The notes beneath the pieces are model-generated. The model did no database searches and was not told the origin of the DNA. It saw only the letters and a list, made by a program, of their open reading frames with translations. Source: JAGOSP01 sp964428075 (GTDB lineage: Bacteria > Patescibacteriota > Minisyncoccia > Moranbacterales > UBA1568). From it: a stretch of DNA of 38,627 nucleotides. Within the stretch, counting starts at the first letter, position 1, and every line of letters begins with the position of its first letter. Below are positions 17,376 to 25,987 of the stretch, in pieces. The stretch covers positions 1 to 38,627 of the forward strand of contig CAYRWQ010000006.1 in assembly GCA_964428075.1 (NCBI GenBank). Reading direction: 5' to 3'. Both the position numbers and the translations under genes were made by a program.

Positions 17376-18479
17376 ATGTTCAATATTGCACAAGTGCAGC
17401 ATATACCAGAAATAGCCAATATCATGAAGATTCTCATGACTGGTCTTTTGGCTTTCATACTTGCTTTCATCATAACTCCTATTTGGACACACGTGCTGTA
17501 TCGATATAAGATCGGTATCAAAATAAAAAAAACCGGTGTGCAAGGTGACAATCTCACCTTTGTGAGTCGACTACATGCCTCAAAAGCAGGCACGCCCACT
17601 ATGGGCGGTGTGATTGTCTGGCTGAGCGTACTGATTTTAATCTTTGCTTCGCATTACCTCTTTCCATTGTTTGCGCAGTGGACCGAGACGAATTTTATTG
17701 CCAAGCTTGATTTTCTCAGACGGCGTGAAACGTGGTTGCCGCTTTTCGCTTTGGTGACAACAGGATTGCTCGGGTTGATTGATGATTACTGGAGTGTACG
17801 AAACATTGGCTCGAATAAAGGGGGTGGCATGCGTTTTGCCTTCCGATTTTGGTGGCTCTTTCTTATTGCCGGCATCGGTTCATGGTGGTTTTATTACAAG
17901 CTTGGTTGGGATTCACTTCATGTTCCTGCGGTCGGAGATTTCAGCATTGGTATCTGGTATATACCTCTTTTTATCTTCGTCATCCTCTACACAGCGATCT
18001 CTTCGAATGAAACTGATGGATTGGATGGACTCAATGGAGGCGTACTCCTACTCGCGTTCACCGCTTTCACCTGTATCGCGTATATGCACAATAAAATGGA
18101 TCTAGCAGCTTTCTGTGCAGCGATTTCTGGAGCGTTACTCGCTTTTCTTTGGTTCAATATCTATCCCGCCCGATTTTTTATGGGTGATACTGGCGCCATC
18201 GCTCTTGGGACTACACTGGGAGTGGTAGCACTCCTCACGAATTCGGTCATTTCCCTGTTTATTATTGTCGCTATTTACGGATTAGAATCCGCAAGTGTGA
18301 TTTTGCAACTCACGAGCAAGCGATTTTTTGGTCGCAAGGTATTTTTGGCCGCACCGTTACATCATCATTTTGAAGCAAAGGGCTGGCCTGAACCAAAAGT
18401 GGTAATGCGCGCATGGATACTCACCGCGATGACCGCTTTGTTTGGCGTAATGGTGGCTATTTTGGGCATGGGCTCATAG
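17376..18479 (+). CDS. mraY: Phospho-N-acetylmuramoyl-pentapeptide transferase
   Basis: MraY makes lipid I by moving phospho-MurNAc-pentapeptide to undecaprenyl phosphate at the inner face of the membrane. The 367-residue protein has about ten TM segments and the family motifs in order: KAGTPTMGG after TM1, LIDDYWSV (catalytic Asp pair), SSNETDGLDGLNGG, FMGDTGAIALG, and PLHHHFEAKGW (His-rich loop). The asparagine and aspartates of the NxTDGLDG motif are intact. Start ATG 17376 gives about 20 residues before TM1; ATG 17424 would start at MKILMTG and remains possible. No Shine-Dalgarno is seen. Other mur/fts genes of a dcw cluster are not adjacent, apart from the carboxypeptidase upstream and an FtsA-like gene 3.6 kb away. 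Confidence 0.95.
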   Translation: MFNIAQVQHIPEIANIMKILMTGLLAFILAFIITPIWTHVLYRYKIGIKIKKTGVQGDNLTFVSRLHASKAGTPTMGGVIVWLSVLILIFASHYLFPLFAQWTETNFIAKLDFLRRRETWLPLFALVTTGLLGLIDDYWSVRNIGSNKGGGMRFAFRFWWLFLIAGIGSWWFYYKLGWDSLHVPAVGDFSIGIWYIPLFIFVILYTAISSNETDGLDGLNGGVLLLAFTAFTCIAYMHNKMDLAAFCAAISGALLAFLWFNIYPARFFMGDTGAIALGTTLGVVALLTNSVISLFIIVAIYGLESASVILQLTSKRFFGRKVFLAAPLHHHFEAKGWPEPKVVMRAWILTAMTALFGVMVAILGMGS

Positions 18480-18514
18480 GAGCGGAATCATGGCGCGAGT
18501 TCATAAAAATACTT

Positions 18515-18520
18515 TATAAT
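18515..18520 (+). promoter_or_regulatory. Candidate -10 box of pgk
   Basis: A perfect TATAAT lies 53 bases before the pgk ATG with no recognisable -35. The predicted leader contains two tiny open frames: ATG at 18525/18528 running to TGA at 18552, and ATG AGT AAA TAA at 18558. Confidence 0.5.
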
Positions 18521-18573
18521 GAATATGATGCAAGGGGACGCGGTCTATTTTTGATCCATGAGTAAATAATCGT

Positions 18574-19638
18574 ATGTTGAAAAATCTACAGCAAGGGGAC
18601 TTTCGAGGGAAAAAGATTCTTTTGAGAGTCGATTATAATGTCGAACTTGATAATATTAAAAGTGCGTCTGAGCATTTCCGTTTTCATGTCGTCAAAGAGA
18701 CACTTCAATTTCTCACAGAACAACCGGGAACAAAAATAGCCTTGTTGACACATTTTGGCAGGCCTGAGGCAGGAGTTTTTGACGCAATGTCATCAACAGA
18801 ACGCTTGAAAAAAAGCGTGATGAGCACGACTGGTAAAGAAGTCATTTTCGTGCCCGATTGTACTGGGGAAATGGTATCGCAAGCACTTGAGAATCAACAG
18901 CCAGGACAGTTGCTTTTGCTTGAGAATGTTCGTTTCAAAAAAGGTGAAGAGAGTGGAGATATTGAGCTCGCTCAGGATCTCGCACTGCCTTTCGATGTGT
19001 TTGTGAACGAGGCGTTTAGCGTGTGTCATCGCAATCATGCTTCGGTAACCATTATTCCTCAATTCTTGCCTTCCTTCGCTGGTTTTCGCCTCCTCGAAGA
19101 AATGGAACGGCTCGATCAAACGAGGCTTCACCCGGTACATCCAGCCATCGCTATTATCGGAGGAGCGAAAATTGAAACAAAACTTCCTTTGATTAAAGCC
19201 CTCGAATCGAATTACGACTGTATCCTAGTAGGAGGGAAAATCGCCAATGAGGCCATTGATGAAAAAATAGTCTTTTCCGAGAGAGTGCTGCTGCCGATAG
19301 ATTTTAGTACGGCAGATCGTTTTGACATTGGATCGCAGACTATTGCGTATTTTCTCAAGATTATTAAGACCGCGAAAACGATTGTGTGGAATGGTCCGAT
19401 GGGAAAGTTTGAGGAAAAACCCTATGATATAGGAACCTCTGCTATTTTGCATGCCATTCTTGAAACAGACACATCGGTGGTCATCGGAGGCGGGGAATCA
19501 TTGGTGGCACTTGAAGCAGCTGGCATTACGGGTAAGGTTGGTTTTGTGTCTTCGGGAGGTGGGGCGATGCTTGAATACATGAGTGGGAAGGAACTGCCGG
19601 GTATCACAGCGCTCAAAAATTCCAAAATTGAGCAGTGA
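18574..19638 (+). CDS. pgk: Phosphoglycerate kinase, shortened
   Basis: PGK transfers the acyl phosphate of 1,3-bisphosphoglycerate to ADP in glycolysis. The 354-residue protein is about 40-50 residues shorter than usual. The N-terminal substrate domain keeps RVDYNVEL, the FRFHVV helix with its Arg, HFGRPE, LLLENVRFKKGEE, NEAFSVCHRNHAS and the AIIGGAKIETKL hinge. In the C-terminal nucleotide domain, GGKIANEAI is followed almost directly by LLPIDFSTAD. The intervening helix-strand block present in standard PGKs is missing. IVWNGPMGKFE and IGGGESLVAL plus SSGGGAMLEYMSGKELPG are intact, so activity is expected. The eno gene begins about 35-40 bases after the stop, so the two are probably co-transcribed. 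Confidence 0.93.
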   Translation: MLKNLQQGDFRGKKILLRVDYNVELDNIKSASEHFRFHVVKETLQFLTEQPGTKIALLTHFGRPEAGVFDAMSSTERLKKSVMSTTGKEVIFVPDCTGEMVSQALENQQPGQLLLLENVRFKKGEESGDIELAQDLALPFDVFVNEAFSVCHRNHASVTIIPQFLPSFAGFRLLEEMERLDQTRLHPVHPAIAIIGGAKIETKLPLIKALESNYDCILVGGKIANEAIDEKIVFSERVLLPIDFSTADRFDIGSQTIAYFLKIIKTAKTIVWNGPMGKFEEKPYDIGTSAILHAILETDTSVVIGGGESLVALEAAGITGKVGFVSSGGGAMLEYMSGKELPGITALKNSKIEQ

Positions 19639-19678
19639 TGTTCTCATTGAGTTAACTGATTTAAATGTCCGAATGAAT

Positions 19679-20965
19679 ATGGCACATATAAAAGATATAC
19701 ATGCTCACGAAATTCTTGATTCAAGGGGCAATCCAACAGTTGAGGTAACTGTAGTACTCGAAAATGAGCAAGTGGCAGTGGCTGCGGTACCCTCAGGAGC
19801 TTCTACCGGTACTTTTGAGGCACATGAACTGCGTGATGGAGATGATGCGCGCTATGCCGGCTTAGGTGTGCTGCGTGCGGTTGGTTGCGTGAATGGCGAA
19901 TTACGCGATGCTCTTATCGGAAAAGATGCTGCAGACCAATCTGCGCTTGATACGTTCCTGCTTGAGATCGATGGGACGGAAAATAAATCCCGTCTCGGTG
20001 CCAATGCGTTACTCGGTATTTCGCTTGCTGCTGCTCGAGCAACTGCCCTTGATAGGCATATACCGCTGTATCAATATATCGCTGAGTTAACAAATGTCAC
20101 TCTTGATGTGGCTCATTTTCCGTTGCCCATGTTCAATATCCTCAATGGAGGCAAACATAGTGATTCTGGACTTTCGGTCCAGGAATTCAAGCTCGTACCA
20201 GCAGGAATCGTATCCTATCCGGAGCAATTGCGTGCTGGCAGTGAAATCTTTCATGCGCTGAAGAGCATCTTGGAACGCGATGGGTTTTCAACTGGCGTAG
20301 GCGATGAAGGTGGTTTTGCGCCTCGACTCGAAAGTCATGCTCAAGCACTTGAAGTCATCATTCGGGCTATAGATGCTGCCGGATATGAACCAGGGAAACA
20401 GGTATTTCTTGGACTTGATATCGCAGCAAATTCTTTTTATGCTCGTGAACAGGACGTGTATCAGATGAAACCTGAGTCGGTGAGTCTTCCCCGCGAACGT
20501 CTCATTAATCTTTACCATGAGTGGATTACAAAGTATCATATCGTCTCCATCGAGGACGGTCTGCACGAGGAAGATTGGGATGGCTGGTGTGAAATGCGTG
20601 AAAAACTCACCGGTACTTCGGCCGAATGGGGAAAACCGATCCTCTTGATCGGGGATGATTTGCTCGTGACCAATATCAAGCGAGTCAAGAGGGCTCTGGA
20701 AGCCCGATCTTGCAATAGCGTCCTCATCAAACCGAATCAGATTGGGACACTCTCGGAAACACTCGCCTGCATGACGCTGGCGCACTCCCATGGTCTTGAA
20801 ACAGTTGTGTCACATCGATCCGGTGAAACAATGGATGATTTTATCGCCGATTTAGCCGTTGGTGCCGGGGCGCATTTCATTAAGACCGGTTCTCTCTCAC
20901 GTGGCGAACGTCTTGCGAAGTACAACCGTTTACTCCATATTTTTTCTGAGCAAACAACGCAATAA
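19679..20965 (+). CDS. eno: Enolase
   Basis: Enolase converts 2-phosphoglycerate to phosphoenolpyruvate in the cytoplasm. The 428-residue product contains EILDSRGNPTVEV, PSGASTGTFEA, GDEGGFAP, the Mg-binding LGLDIAAN and SIEDGLHEEDWDGW aspartate/glutamate positions, LIKPNQIGTLSET with the catalytic Lys, and SHRSGETMDDFIADLAVG. Length is normal. I chose ATG 19679 (MAHIKDI); ATG 19673 two codons upstream is equally possible. The longer open frame back to 19583 overlaps pgk and gives residues with no enolase similarity. It forms a glycolytic run with pgk and a PfkB-type kinase. Confidence 0.96.
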   Translation: MAHIKDIHAHEILDSRGNPTVEVTVVLENEQVAVAAVPSGASTGTFEAHELRDGDDARYAGLGVLRAVGCVNGELRDALIGKDAADQSALDTFLLEIDGTENKSRLGANALLGISLAAARATALDRHIPLYQYIAELTNVTLDVAHFPLPMFNILNGGKHSDSGLSVQEFKLVPAGIVSYPEQLRAGSEIFHALKSILERDGFSTGVGDEGGFAPRLESHAQALEVIIRAIDAAGYEPGKQVFLGLDIAANSFYAREQDVYQMKPESVSLPRERLINLYHEWITKYHIVSIEDGLHEEDWDGWCEMREKLTGTSAEWGKPILLIGDDLLVTNIKRVKRALEARSCNSVLIKPNQIGTLSETLACMTLAHSHGLETVVSHRSGETMDDFIADLAVGAGAHFIKTGSLSRGERLAKYNRLLHIFSEQTTQ

Positions 20966-21007
20966 CATCACTCGTTGTCTCTCGCATTATCTTCTTATTT
21001 CTCCCCT

Positions 21008-22030
21008 ATGTTTTCTTTCTCAAAAAAGCCGGAGGTGATCTGTATCGGTTCTTGTTCTCAGGATATTTTTTTCCCAAGTAATGAGTATCTTGTTTATGAG
21101 ACCCCGGAGGATATTACTTCAAAACGAAAAGCTGCTTTCGAGGTTGGAGGTAAGTTTCGTGTGCCTCATCGGTACGAAGCCATCGGTGGGGTAGCTGCCA
21201 ATGTTTCTATTGGTCTCGCAAGACTGGGGATTCGTTCAGCATGCTACACGCATATCGGCGATGATCAAGTAGGTGCGTGGGCTATCGGAGAGTTAAAAAA
21301 AGAATCTGTAATGACAGACCTCGTGGAGCGGGAGACGGGCATCAAGACCGATTTGTCTGCTATCGTGGTTCTGACACAATCCGGAGATCGGATTATTTTT
21401 CACAATCGAAATGCGAATGAACGTCTCGTGGTGAACAGGAGTAAATTAATGAGTACGAAATACCTCCTTATTTCTGCGTTGAATGGTTCTTGGAGGGAAA
21501 ACATAGCCACTATTGTCGATTTTTTGGATCAGTCGGACGCAAAACTCGCTCTCAATCCGGGACAACATAACTTGAAAGAAGATCCGATGTTGATGCTTTC
21601 GCTCATAGCACGTACGCATGTTTTGGTACTCAACAAAGACGAAGCGATCGAACTGCTCCTGCATGAACCCGGAGCAGATCGCGATCGTCTCGATAATGAG
21701 CGATTTCTACTCGAAACACTGCTGAAAAAAGGAGCGCGTATAATTGGGCTGACCGACGGAGCTCGTGGTGCCTGGGCCACCGATGGCACAGAATTTCTGC
21801 ATGCCCCGATTCACTCACTCGGGCCGGTTGTTGATAGTACCGGAGCCGGAGACGCGTTTACCTCGGGTTTTCTCGCGGGTCAAATGCAAAAATGTTCTCT
21901 CTCGAAAGCTCTGGCTATGGGTATACTCAATAGCGGTGGAGTAATCACGCAATACGGCGCTATCGCTGGATTACAAAAAAGTGCTGACTGCGAACGCTTA
22001 CTGCCCAATGTACAGGTGGAATCCTTTTAG
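21008..22030 (+). CDS. PfkB-family carbohydrate or nucleoside kinase
   Basis: The 340-residue protein is a ribokinase-fold enzyme. It begins with VICIGSCSQDIFF, has the substrate-lid motif GGVAANVSIGLARLG (family signature 1), and ends with DSTGAGDAFTSGFLAG (signature 2), whose Asp is the catalytic base of the family. An unusually long segment between the first strand and the GG motif (about residues 20-60) suggests a modified lid. Substrate cannot be read from sequence; fructose-6-phosphate, ribose, adenosine and other sugars are all seen in this family. Its position after pgk-eno makes a role in sugar metabolism reasonable. Start ATG 21008 is preferred over the upstream TTG 20975. Confidence 0.85.
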   Translation: MFSFSKKPEVICIGSCSQDIFFPSNEYLVYETPEDITSKRKAAFEVGGKFRVPHRYEAIGGVAANVSIGLARLGIRSACYTHIGDDQVGAWAIGELKKESVMTDLVERETGIKTDLSAIVVLTQSGDRIIFHNRNANERLVVNRSKLMSTKYLLISALNGSWRENIATIVDFLDQSDAKLALNPGQHNLKEDPMLMLSLIARTHVLVLNKDEAIELLLHEPGADRDRLDNERFLLETLLKKGARIIGLTDGARGAWATDGTEFLHAPIHSLGPVVDSTGAGDAFTSGFLAGQMQKCSLSKALAMGILNSGGVITQYGAIAGLQKSADCERLLPNVQVESF

Positions 22031-22048
22031 TCGAAACACTGCTTTTTG

Positions 22049-22057
22049 TGGTATACT
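22049..22057 (+). promoter_or_regulatory. Extended -10 promoter of the FtsA-like gene
   Basis: TGG followed by TATACT (22052-22057) lies 42 bases before the ATG at 22100. No -35 hexamer is evident. The same TGGTATACT nonamer occurs at 10659-10667, and a close variant at 25408-25416. Confidence 0.5.
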
Positions 22058-22099
22058 GCTACCATACTCGTTCCAATTCAAAACAAAAAGAAGAGCGGT

Positions 22100-23362
22100 A
22101 TGAAATTTTTCTCGTTTGGGAGCAGCCCACAGATTATCTTGGCTCTCGACATTGGCACTGAAGTGGTCAAGGCTTTGATTGTGCGCATTGAAGCAAAGGA
22201 AGGTCGCGGTGTGGTAATCGGTGTCGGAAAAATACACCAAAAAACCGGTAATATGCGCAGCGGAGCGGTTGCTGATATCAACGGCGTTATTGAATGTGCC
22301 CGTCAGGCTATCGCTTTAGCAACTGAACGAGCCAAGGTAAAAAAGATTAGCAAAGGTATCATCGGTATCGCCGGAGAACTCGTCAAAGGAACTACGACAA
22401 CTGTGCATTACAATCGCATGAATACAAACCTTGAAATAGGTTCTTCCGAGTTGAAGATGATCATCACAAAAGTTCAAGAAAAAGCCTTCGAGCGTATCGG
22501 AAAACAACTAGCCTGGGAGACAGGTCAGGAGGGCATTGAAGTAAAACTCATCAATGCGGCCGTGGTAAGCGTGAGTATTGATGGATATCATATTCAAAAC
22601 CCAACCAATTTCCAAGGAAAAGAGGTTTCAATGAGCATTTTTAACGCTTATGCACCACTCATTCACCTCGGTGCAATCGAAACAATCGCGAAGGCGCTTG
22701 GACTGGATCTGCTTTCTATTGCTGCCGAGCCGTATGCGGTAGCGCGCTCAGTCGAGGTGAATGACATGAATGATTTTAGCGCCATCTTCATTGACGTTGG
22801 TGGCGGAACAACCGATATCGCCGTGGTTCGGAATGGTGGATTAGAGGGAACCAAAATGTTCGCGCTTGGTGGACGCGCCTTTACCAAGAGAATAGCCCAG
22901 GCATTCAATCTCAGTTTTGACGTCGCTGAGCGAATGAAAATCGATTATGCCAATGGGAAGCTGCATCCTGATGATCTCACGAACATTTCAACCTTGTTCG
23001 CCGATGATTGTCAGATTTGGCTTGCCGGTGTTGAGCTGTCGCTTGGAGAATTTGCTGAAACAGATCTACTCCCGTCACGCATTTTTCTTTGTGGGGGAGG
23101 GTCGGCACTACCGGGCATTCGTGAGGCACTCCTTGAGCCTCTCTGGGCGAAGACATTACCATTTTCCCGAACACCGCAAGTAAATTATCTCCAACCAAAA
23201 GACATTGCCCGTATCGTTGATACAACTGGAGAATTGAATAATCCTCAAGACATCACCCCGATCGGCTTAGCAAATCTGGCCTTAATTGAGCTTTTGGATG
23301 AAGAAAAGGTACTCACTAAGATCCTCCAACGTAGTATGCGGCACATCGAACGAAATCAATGA
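22100..23362 (+). CDS. ftsA: FtsA-like cell-division ATPase (actin fold)
   Basis: FtsA tethers FtsZ filaments to the membrane during division. The 420-residue protein has the actin-type phosphate loops (LALDIGTEVVKALIV at 12-26 and FIDVGGGTTDIAVV at about 229-242). An SHS2-like insert carries EVKLINAAVVSVSIDGY, then LLSIAAEPYAVARS, and a late adenosine motif IFLCGGGSALPG. The C-terminal 20 residues (KVLTKILQRSMRHIERN) could form an amphipathic membrane helix as in FtsA. PilM is a close relative and cannot be ruled out by reading alone. ftsZ is not adjacent. It is followed 12 bases later by a membrane-anchored protein, so the pair probably works together at the envelope. A weak AGAAGAG precedes ATG 22100. 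Confidence 0.85.
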   Translation: MKFFSFGSSPQIILALDIGTEVVKALIVRIEAKEGRGVVIGVGKIHQKTGNMRSGAVADINGVIECARQAIALATERAKVKKISKGIIGIAGELVKGTTTTVHYNRMNTNLEIGSSELKMIITKVQEKAFERIGKQLAWETGQEGIEVKLINAAVVSVSIDGYHIQNPTNFQGKEVSMSIFNAYAPLIHLGAIETIAKALGLDLLSIAAEPYAVARSVEVNDMNDFSAIFIDVGGGTTDIAVVRNGGLEGTKMFALGGRAFTKRIAQAFNLSFDVAERMKIDYANGKLHPDDLTNISTLFADDCQIWLAGVELSLGEFAETDLLPSRIFLCGGGSALPGIREALLEPLWAKTLPFSRTPQVNYLQPKDIARIVDTTGELNNPQDITPIGLANLALIELLDEEKVLTKILQRSMRHIERNQ

Positions 23363-23374
23363 TCCATTGTATCT

Positions 23375-25381
23375 ATGGCAAAGACATTTTTTATTGATTC
23401 GGATGAGGAAATCATTTCCGTCATCGGACATCTCAGAACCTCACCCGATGCTGAAAATTATTTTGTTTTTCCAAAACGTTCTTTGGTGCTCCAGAGCGCT
23501 GTCAACTTGCGACTTTTTCATCGTGAGGCCGAGAAACAAGGCAAGCGGATCACGATTATATCTCAAGATGAAAATGGACGAAAGCTGGCTGAACGAGTAG
23601 GTCTCGCAACCAAAGAATACGCTCCCGAGATCGGCTCACTGCGCCAAGAGGCTCCATCATCCAGTCAATCAGGAAGCGCACCCGCATCTGTTTCACGAGA
23701 CAGATCTCAGATGGACACCGCCACACCAACGCCGCCCATGCCATCTTCGAGCAAGATCGGATCCAATACCTTTGTCGCTCAAAAGGCTGTATCAGGTACT
23801 GCTCTGGCCTCATCACAACAAGAGATATCGACTCGTACGAAACCTGCCGAATCACCAGAAAGTGAACATCGTCTCAAAATTCGAGATATGTCACCCTCGT
23901 ACCAAACATCGCTGAATTCTTTGCGCGACTCTAGGCAGACACCTCCTGTGCCATTGCGTCAAGGGATACCATTGAAACCAGAACAGGAGCGGGTTACCCC
24001 ATCATTATCATCAGGTGAGACATTTCACCCAGGTGTTGCCCCATTAAAACAGACTTCAGAAGCAGCCATGTCTCCTAATGGGCAGGATCCGCGACTTCAA
24101 CGTTTCTTCGGTCAGAATACAGCTGTTTCTGAAACCAGATCTTCTCGACCAACACTACCCGATGTATCTCCATCATCCTCGTCAAACTCCGTGGCTCCGC
24201 CGGCAACGACCCATAAATCTTTTTGGAAGATGTTCGCATGGATTTTGGGTACTATAGGCGTGTTAGCAGGCACTGGCGCCGCCATATATTTTTTCATACC
24301 AAAAGCAGAAGTAATCTTAACGCCACACGAAATCACCCATGATACTGAAATGAGACTCAAGGGTAAAACTCTCGTGCCAATGAGCGAGGAACGTGATACG
24401 CCTGTACCAGTTCGTAAACTTGAAAAAAACTTCACGAGTACTGTCACTCTAGATGCTACCGGTAAAATGACTTCCGGTAATCAAAAGGCGCGTGGTACTA
24501 TCGTGATTTCAAATGAGTATTCCAGCGACTCACAACCGCTTATCGCCACAACCCGATTCGAAAGTCCCGATGGGAAAATTTTCCGATTAGCGGAATCAGT
24601 GACGGTCCCAGGCATGACGCTGACCGGTGGAAAGCGTGAAGCAGGAGTGGTGGAAGTGGTAGTAGTAGCGGATGCTCCAGGAGAAGAATACAATATCGCT
24701 CCAACGAAGTTCGTGATACCAGGACTCCGAGGCGGTCCGAAATATGCAAAATTTCACGGCGAATCAGTCAAAACATTCACCGGAGGAGGAGACGGGGGAG
24801 ACAGCATGACGAGTATCACCAAAGAAGACACAGAGAGAGCTATACAAAAACTCAAAGATCAATCTCATCAGGATTTTTTACAAGCCATGCAGCAAGAACT
24901 TTTGTCGGATGAACTCATCATGGAGGAGTCAATCGAGATCATCGATACGAAAAAGAGCGCCTTGCCACTCATCGGTTCTTTGGGAGAGAGTTTTGAGACG
25001 ACAGGAGACTTTGTCGGGCGTGCTTTTGTTATCTCAGAAAGAATCCTGAAGGATAATCTTGCCAATCAGAATCTTCCCAACAGGCAAGGAGTTACCTTTC
25101 GTGTAACTGACGCAAAACTCTCTTTTAATGGTATCACTCCGCACTACGATGAAAACATGGTTGATTTCAATGTTCACGCGATACTCACATTGACATCATC
25201 CATCGAAACTGAAGCGATCCGGGATGAGCTGTTGGGCCAGAATGAGTCAGGCATTAAGGCTGTACTCGAAACACATCCGGAAATTAAAAAAATTGAAGTG
25301 AATTTTTCGCCAGAATTTTTATTTCAAAGCATTCCATCTAGCGCGAAACGCGTCTCCGTTCGAGTGATCTCGGAACCATAA
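23375..25381 (+). CDS. Membrane-anchored 668-aa protein with baseplate-J-like exterior domain
   Basis: The layout is clear even though the function is not. Residues 1-86 form a small alpha/beta cytoplasmic domain (starting FFIDSDEEIISVIGHL, ending near KEYAPEI). Residues about 87-280 are rich in Ser, Pro, Thr and Gln and look disordered. One TM segment lies at about 285-308 (FAWILGTIGVLAGTGAAIY), and about 360 residues follow outside the membrane. The exterior part includes KARGTIVISNEYSSDSQPL and VVVADAPGEEYNIAP, which resemble phage baseplate-J-like beta domains. This match is by eye. It begins 12 bases after the FtsA-like gene, so a joint role in division, pilus assembly or envelope structure is inferred. 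Coding is certain. Confidence 0.8.
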   Translation: MAKTFFIDSDEEIISVIGHLRTSPDAENYFVFPKRSLVLQSAVNLRLFHREAEKQGKRITIISQDENGRKLAERVGLATKEYAPEIGSLRQEAPSSSQSGSAPASVSRDRSQMDTATPTPPMPSSSKIGSNTFVAQKAVSGTALASSQQEISTRTKPAESPESEHRLKIRDMSPSYQTSLNSLRDSRQTPPVPLRQGIPLKPEQERVTPSLSSGETFHPGVAPLKQTSEAAMSPNGQDPRLQRFFGQNTAVSETRSSRPTLPDVSPSSSSNSVAPPATTHKSFWKMFAWILGTIGVLAGTGAAIYFFIPKAEVILTPHEITHDTEMRLKGKTLVPMSEERDTPVPVRKLEKNFTSTVTLDATGKMTSGNQKARGTIVISNEYSSDSQPLIATTRFESPDGKIFRLAESVTVPGMTLTGGKREAGVVEVVVVADAPGEEYNIAPTKFVIPGLRGGPKYAKFHGESVKTFTGGGDGGDSMTSITKEDTERAIQKLKDQSHQDFLQAMQQELLSDELIMEESIEIIDTKKSALPLIGSLGESFETTGDFVGRAFVISERILKDNLANQNLPNRQGVTFRVTDAKLSFNGITPHYDENMVDFNVHAILTLTSSIETEAIRDELLGQNESGIKAVLETHPEIKKIEVNFSPEFLFQSIPSSAKRVSVRVISEP

Positions 25382-25387
25382 TATGGC

Positions 25388-25416
25388 TTGATACCTCGTT
25401 GAGTTTTTGGTACACT
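25388..25416 (+). promoter_or_regulatory. Promoter of the 89-aa coiled-coil gene
   Basis: TTGATA (25388-25393), a 17-base spacer and TACACT (25411-25416), with TGG directly before the -10, form a well-spaced promoter. The predicted leader is about 19 bases to ATG 25442. Confidence 0.65.
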
Positions 25417-25441
25417 GGGTAATAAACTCATATATTTCAAT

Positions 25442-25711
25442 ATGCTCATCAAAACAGCTAAAGACCCGGCCGCTCTGGCTTCGAAACGGAGACTGGAGAT
25501 GGAGTTAGTGATGCTCTCATCGGATCAGAAGCGACTCGAACGTTCGGTAATGACATTGCGGGCAGAGCAGCGATCCCTTGGCGATCAAAAAAAACGTTTG
25601 CTTCTGGACATTGATCGAAACGCTGAAACTCTTCATACTCAAAGCGCCAAACTTGAACAAGTCACCGCTGAAATCGTTGCCAAGAAAAAACACATGAACC
25701 TGATCAGATAA
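25442..25711 (+). CDS. Small coiled-coil hypothetical protein (89 aa)
   Basis: I do not recognise a family. The 89-residue product is almost entirely predicted helix with heptad spacing of leucines from about residue 18 to 80 (LEMELVMLSSDQKRLERSV onward), rich in Lys, Arg, Glu and Gln. No TM segment or cysteine is present. It has its own promoter and ends 21 bases before another small gene. It might be a structural partner for the membrane protein upstream, but this rests only on position. Confidence 0.65.
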   Translation: MLIKTAKDPAALASKRRLEMELVMLSSDQKRLERSVMTLRAEQRSLGDQKKRLLLDIDRNAETLHTQSAKLEQVTAEIVAKKKHMNLIR

Positions 25712-25716
25712 TCTCT

Positions 25717-25722
25717 TATAAT
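25717..25722 (+). promoter_or_regulatory. -10 box close to the 74-aa gene start
   Basis: A perfect TATAAT ends ten bases before ATG 25733, so transcripts from it would have a leader of only a few bases. A weak TGAACC (25695-25700) could serve as the -35 with a 16-base spacer. Confidence 0.5.
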
Positions 25723-25732
25723 CACATTGAAT

Positions 25733-25951
25733 ATGCCGGGTACTCACGAAAAACTCGTCACTCTTCTCGAAAAATTGAATTCGAGTCGGTCGGATCAACT
25801 TGATCTTTCTGAATATACTTTGAAGCAACTGAATGAAAAAATTCATTATGGTACTTCCATAGAAGATGCCATGAAAACGTTACGGGAAATCTTTGGGTGG
25901 CGTATCAAAGACTGGGAATATGATCAAATTGAGAAAGAGCTCGGCTGGTAA
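25733..25951 (+). CDS. Small hypothetical protein (72 aa)
   Basis: No family is recognised. The 72-residue acidic protein appears helical, with LVTLLEKLNSS and LSEYTLKQLNEKI helices and a conserved-looking tryptophan-rich end (GWRIKDWEYDQIEKELGW). No signal or TM is visible. ATG 25733 is preferred over the in-frame TTG 25727 because of the promoter position. It lies 36 bases upstream of alaS and may be co-transcribed with it. Confidence 0.6.
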   Translation: MPGTHEKLVTLLEKLNSSRSDQLDLSEYTLKQLNEKIHYGTSIEDAMKTLREIFGWRIKDWEYDQIEKELGW

Positions 25952-25987
25952 TGTGCCGTCTCTCCTGTTCCATTACCTTGTTGTAAT

